A stretch of DNA of 64,000 nucleotides from Nocardioides renjunii (GTDB taxonomy: Bacteria; Actinomycetota; Actinomycetes; Propionibacteriales; Nocardioidaceae): assembly GCF_034661175.1 (NCBI RefSeq), contig NZ_CP141058.1, positions 2,542,001 through 2,606,000 of the forward strand, read 5' to 3'. Of this stretch, positions 62,449 through 64,000 are shown piece by piece. Positions within the stretch are counted from its first letter, which is position 1. Each line of letters starts with the position of its first letter. Position numbers and translations under genes: made by a program. Under the pieces are notes generated by a model. It saw nothing but the letters and a program-made list of their open reading frames with translations, was not told the origin of the DNA and ran no database searches.

Positions 62449-63059
62449 GGGGCCACCAGGCCGGCGGGGTCGGCGCCGTCCGCCGCGAGCCCGGCGGCGA
62501 CGCCGGCGCGGTCGGCGTCCGAGCGGTTCTGGCTGAGCTTGGCCTTCGCCTCGACGGACTCCACCACGAGCTCGACGCCCACGATCGGGCGGAGGTTCTT
62601 GGTGACGTAGTCCTCGGGCGCGTCGGTGACCCGCCACCGGTCCGCACGGCGCTCCTCGTGGCGGTCGGTCAGGCGGGTGACGAGGGCGCGCACCCAGTCC
62701 GGGTCGTCGTGCACGGTGACCCGGCCACGGAGGTGGACCACCGAGTAGTTCCACGTCGGCACGACCTTGCCGTGCTCGGCCTTGGCGGCGTACCACGACG
62801 GCGACACGTAGGTGTCCGGCCCCGTGACGACCGCGAGGGCCGGCGACCCCGTGACGATCCGGCGCCAGTGCGGGTTGGCCCGGGCTTGGTGGCCCACGAG
62901 CCGGTCGCCCTCCCACAGGACCGGGAAGAAGGTCGCGTCGGGCTGCCCGTCCTCCCCCACCGTGACCAGCTGGGCGGCCGCGACGACGTGGACGAACCCG
63001 CGCACGTCGTCGGGGTCCATCACGTTGAAGCGCGGGACGTAGAGCTGGGGGTCGGTCAC
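62445..63059 (-). CDS. PaiB-like FMN-binding negative transcriptional regulator
   Basis: The 204-residue protein has MTDPQLYVPRFNVMD at the N-terminus, LVGHQARANPHWRRI, YVSPSWYAAKAEHGKVVPTWNY and a C-terminal SQNRSDADRAGV, all typical of the PaiB family with a split-barrel FMN fold. In Bacillus, PaiB represses protease and sporulation genes; here a flavin-linked enzyme role is equally possible. GTG at 63059. Transcribed divergently from the ligase gene. Confidence 0.88.
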   Translation of the reverse strand: MTDPQLYVPRFNVMDPDDVRGFVHVVAAAQLVTVGEDGQPDATFFPVLWEGDRLVGHQARANPHWRRIVTGSPALAVVTGPDTYVSPSWYAAKAEHGKVVPTWNYSVVHLRGRVTVHDDPDWVRALVTRLTDRHEERRADRWRVTDAPEDYVTKNLRPIVGVELVVESVEAKAKLSQNRSDADRAGVAAGLAADGADPAGLVAP

Positions 63060-63118
63060 TCCCCCATCCTGCCCCCACGGAGGGAGCGCCTGTCGGTGGG
63101 TGGCGGCAGGATGGGCGC

Positions 63119-64000
63119 ATGCTGCTCGCCGAGCTCGTCGCGACCTCCGCCGCCGTCGCCGCCACCCGCTCCCGCAAGGCCAAGGTGGTCGCGCTCGCCG
63201 AGCTGCTCGGCCGGGTCGGTCCCCACGAGCTCGAGGTCGTCGTGTCCTACCTCGGCGGCGCCCTCCGTCAGCGGCGCACGGGACTGGGCTGGCGGGGCGT
63301 CAGCGACCTGCCACCGCCCGCCGACGAGCCGTCGCTGTCCGTGCTCGACGTGCACGAGGCGTTCGAGGCCATGTCGCGGATCTCGGGCACCGGCTCCCAG
63401 CAGGCCCGCCGATCAGCGGTGGAGGACCTCTTCGGCCGGGCCACCGCTGCGGAGCAGGCGTGGCTGCGCGCGGTGGTGACGGGCAACATCCGCCAGGGAG
63501 CCCTCGACGCCGTCACGCAGGAGGCGGTCGCGCAGGTGGCCGGCGTGCCGCTCGCCGCCGTGCGCCGTGCCGCCATGCTCGCCGGGAGCACCGTCGCTGC
63601 GGCCGGGGCGGCGTTCGCCGGCGAGGAGGCGCTCGCCGGCATCGGGCTCGAGGTGGGTCGCCCCGTCATGCCGATGCTCGCCTCGAGCGCTCCCGACGTG
63701 GCCACCGCGATGGCCGGGCTCTCCCCCGACGGCGCCACCGAGGTCGCGATCGACGCCAAGCTCGACGGCATCCGCATCCAGGTCCACCGCGACGGCGACG
63801 ACGTGCTCGTGGTCACCCGCAGCCTCGACGACATCACCACGCGGCTGCCCGAGGTGGTGGAGGTGGCGCGCTCGCTGCCCGCCGAGCGCTTCGTCCTCGA
63901 CGGCGAGGCCCTCGCGCTGTCCGACGACGGCCGCCCGCTCGCCTTCCAGGACACCGCCAGCCGCACCGCGCAGGACACCGGCGTCGCGGTCACCCCCCAC
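63119..64000 (+). CDS. ligB: ATP-dependent DNA ligase (3' end beyond window)
   Basis: The 294 codons visible encode MLLAELVATSAAVAATRSRKAKV..., an N-terminal DNA-binding domain, then the adenylation motif EVAIDAKLDGIRIQVHRDG with the catalytic lysine in KLDG (about residue 220) and the downstream VLDGEALAL. This matches the actinobacterial LigB-type ligase (about 500 residues). The gene runs off the window end with no stop. ATG at 63119; CAGGAT lies six bases upstream as a leaderless-like box. Confidence 0.9.
   Translation, partial: MLLAELVATSAAVAATRSRKAKVVALAELLGRVGPHELEVVVSYLGGALRQRRTGLGWRGVSDLPPPADEPSLSVLDVHEAFEAMSRISGTGSQQARRSAVEDLFGRATAAEQAWLRAVVTGNIRQGALDAVTQEAVAQVAGVPLAAVRRAAMLAGSTVAAAGAAFAGEEALAGIGLEVGRPVMPMLASSAPDVATAMAGLSPDGATEVAIDAKLDGIRIQVHRDGDDVLVVTRSLDDITTRLPEVVEVARSLPAERFVLDGEALALSDDGRPLAFQDTASRTAQDTGVAVTPH

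Overview
The window is high-GC actinobacterial chromosome. RbpA, WhiA, OpcA, mycothiol-linked enzyme types, a 13E12-type DUF222/HNH gene, GTG starts, actinobacterial-type SOS boxes and many leaderless-type promoters all point that way. The gene content and order suggest a Nocardioides-like member of the Propionibacteriales; that genus call is inference. No rRNA, tRNA, CRISPR array or prophage was recognised.

Layout. Positions 1-5957 (+) hold the oxidative pentose phosphate operon tal-pgi-zwf-opcA-pgl, with tal cut by the window edge. Positions 5955-7153 form a 1.2-kb island: one AbiEi/DUF559-like gene between inverted arrays of hairpin repeats. Positions 7151-15947 (-) hold the conserved block uvrC-rapZ-yvcK-whiA, then gap-pgk-tpiA-secG, then rbpA. 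Positions 16019-18198 encode a secreted M11-like metalloprotease that appears frameshifted from its Ig-like C-terminal part. A TAT-type Rieske protein and an SOS-boxed uvrA follow. Positions 22008-24743 hold a mycothiol-dependent enzyme, an MBL-fold hydrolase, a thioredoxin-rhodanese fusion and a cytochrome b561. Positions 24808-26808 hold three sulfotransferase-like genes. Positions 27596-29286 are a repeat cluster plus a DUF222/HNH gene with an SOS-box-like start. Positions 29744-37743 mix membrane, transport, regulatory and hydrolase genes and end in a glycosyltransferase/methyltransferase/toroid-fold cluster. Positions 37783-50529 carry a ferredoxin-NADP reductase-like enzyme, a Mce-associated pair, an ion channel, hemerythrin, uvrB, a cardiolipin synthase-like protein, an unusual TrxR-like fusion, an AlkA-like glycosylase and kynA.

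Positions 50552-60403 are the most interesting part. A ROK regulator diverges from an overlapping seven-gene operon: ABC sugar importer (no ATPase), MDR dehydrogenase, Gfo/Idh/MocA oxidoreductase, GH36-like glycosidase and GH13_18-like phosphorylase. The set resembles the E. coli ycj cluster (guloside/glucosylglycerate metabolism) but lacks the ycjR-like C4 epimerase and has a GH36 enzyme instead, which suggests a variant 3-keto-sugar route. The window closes with small membrane or exported proteins, a PaiB-like flavin protein and the start of an ATP-dependent DNA ligase.

Functionally the window joins central carbon metabolism, nucleotide excision repair (uvrA, uvrB and uvrC all present) and envelope or redox genes with a few accessory insertions. 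Genes are densely packed, with many ATGA/GTGA overlaps and several convergent genes overlapping at their 3' ends.
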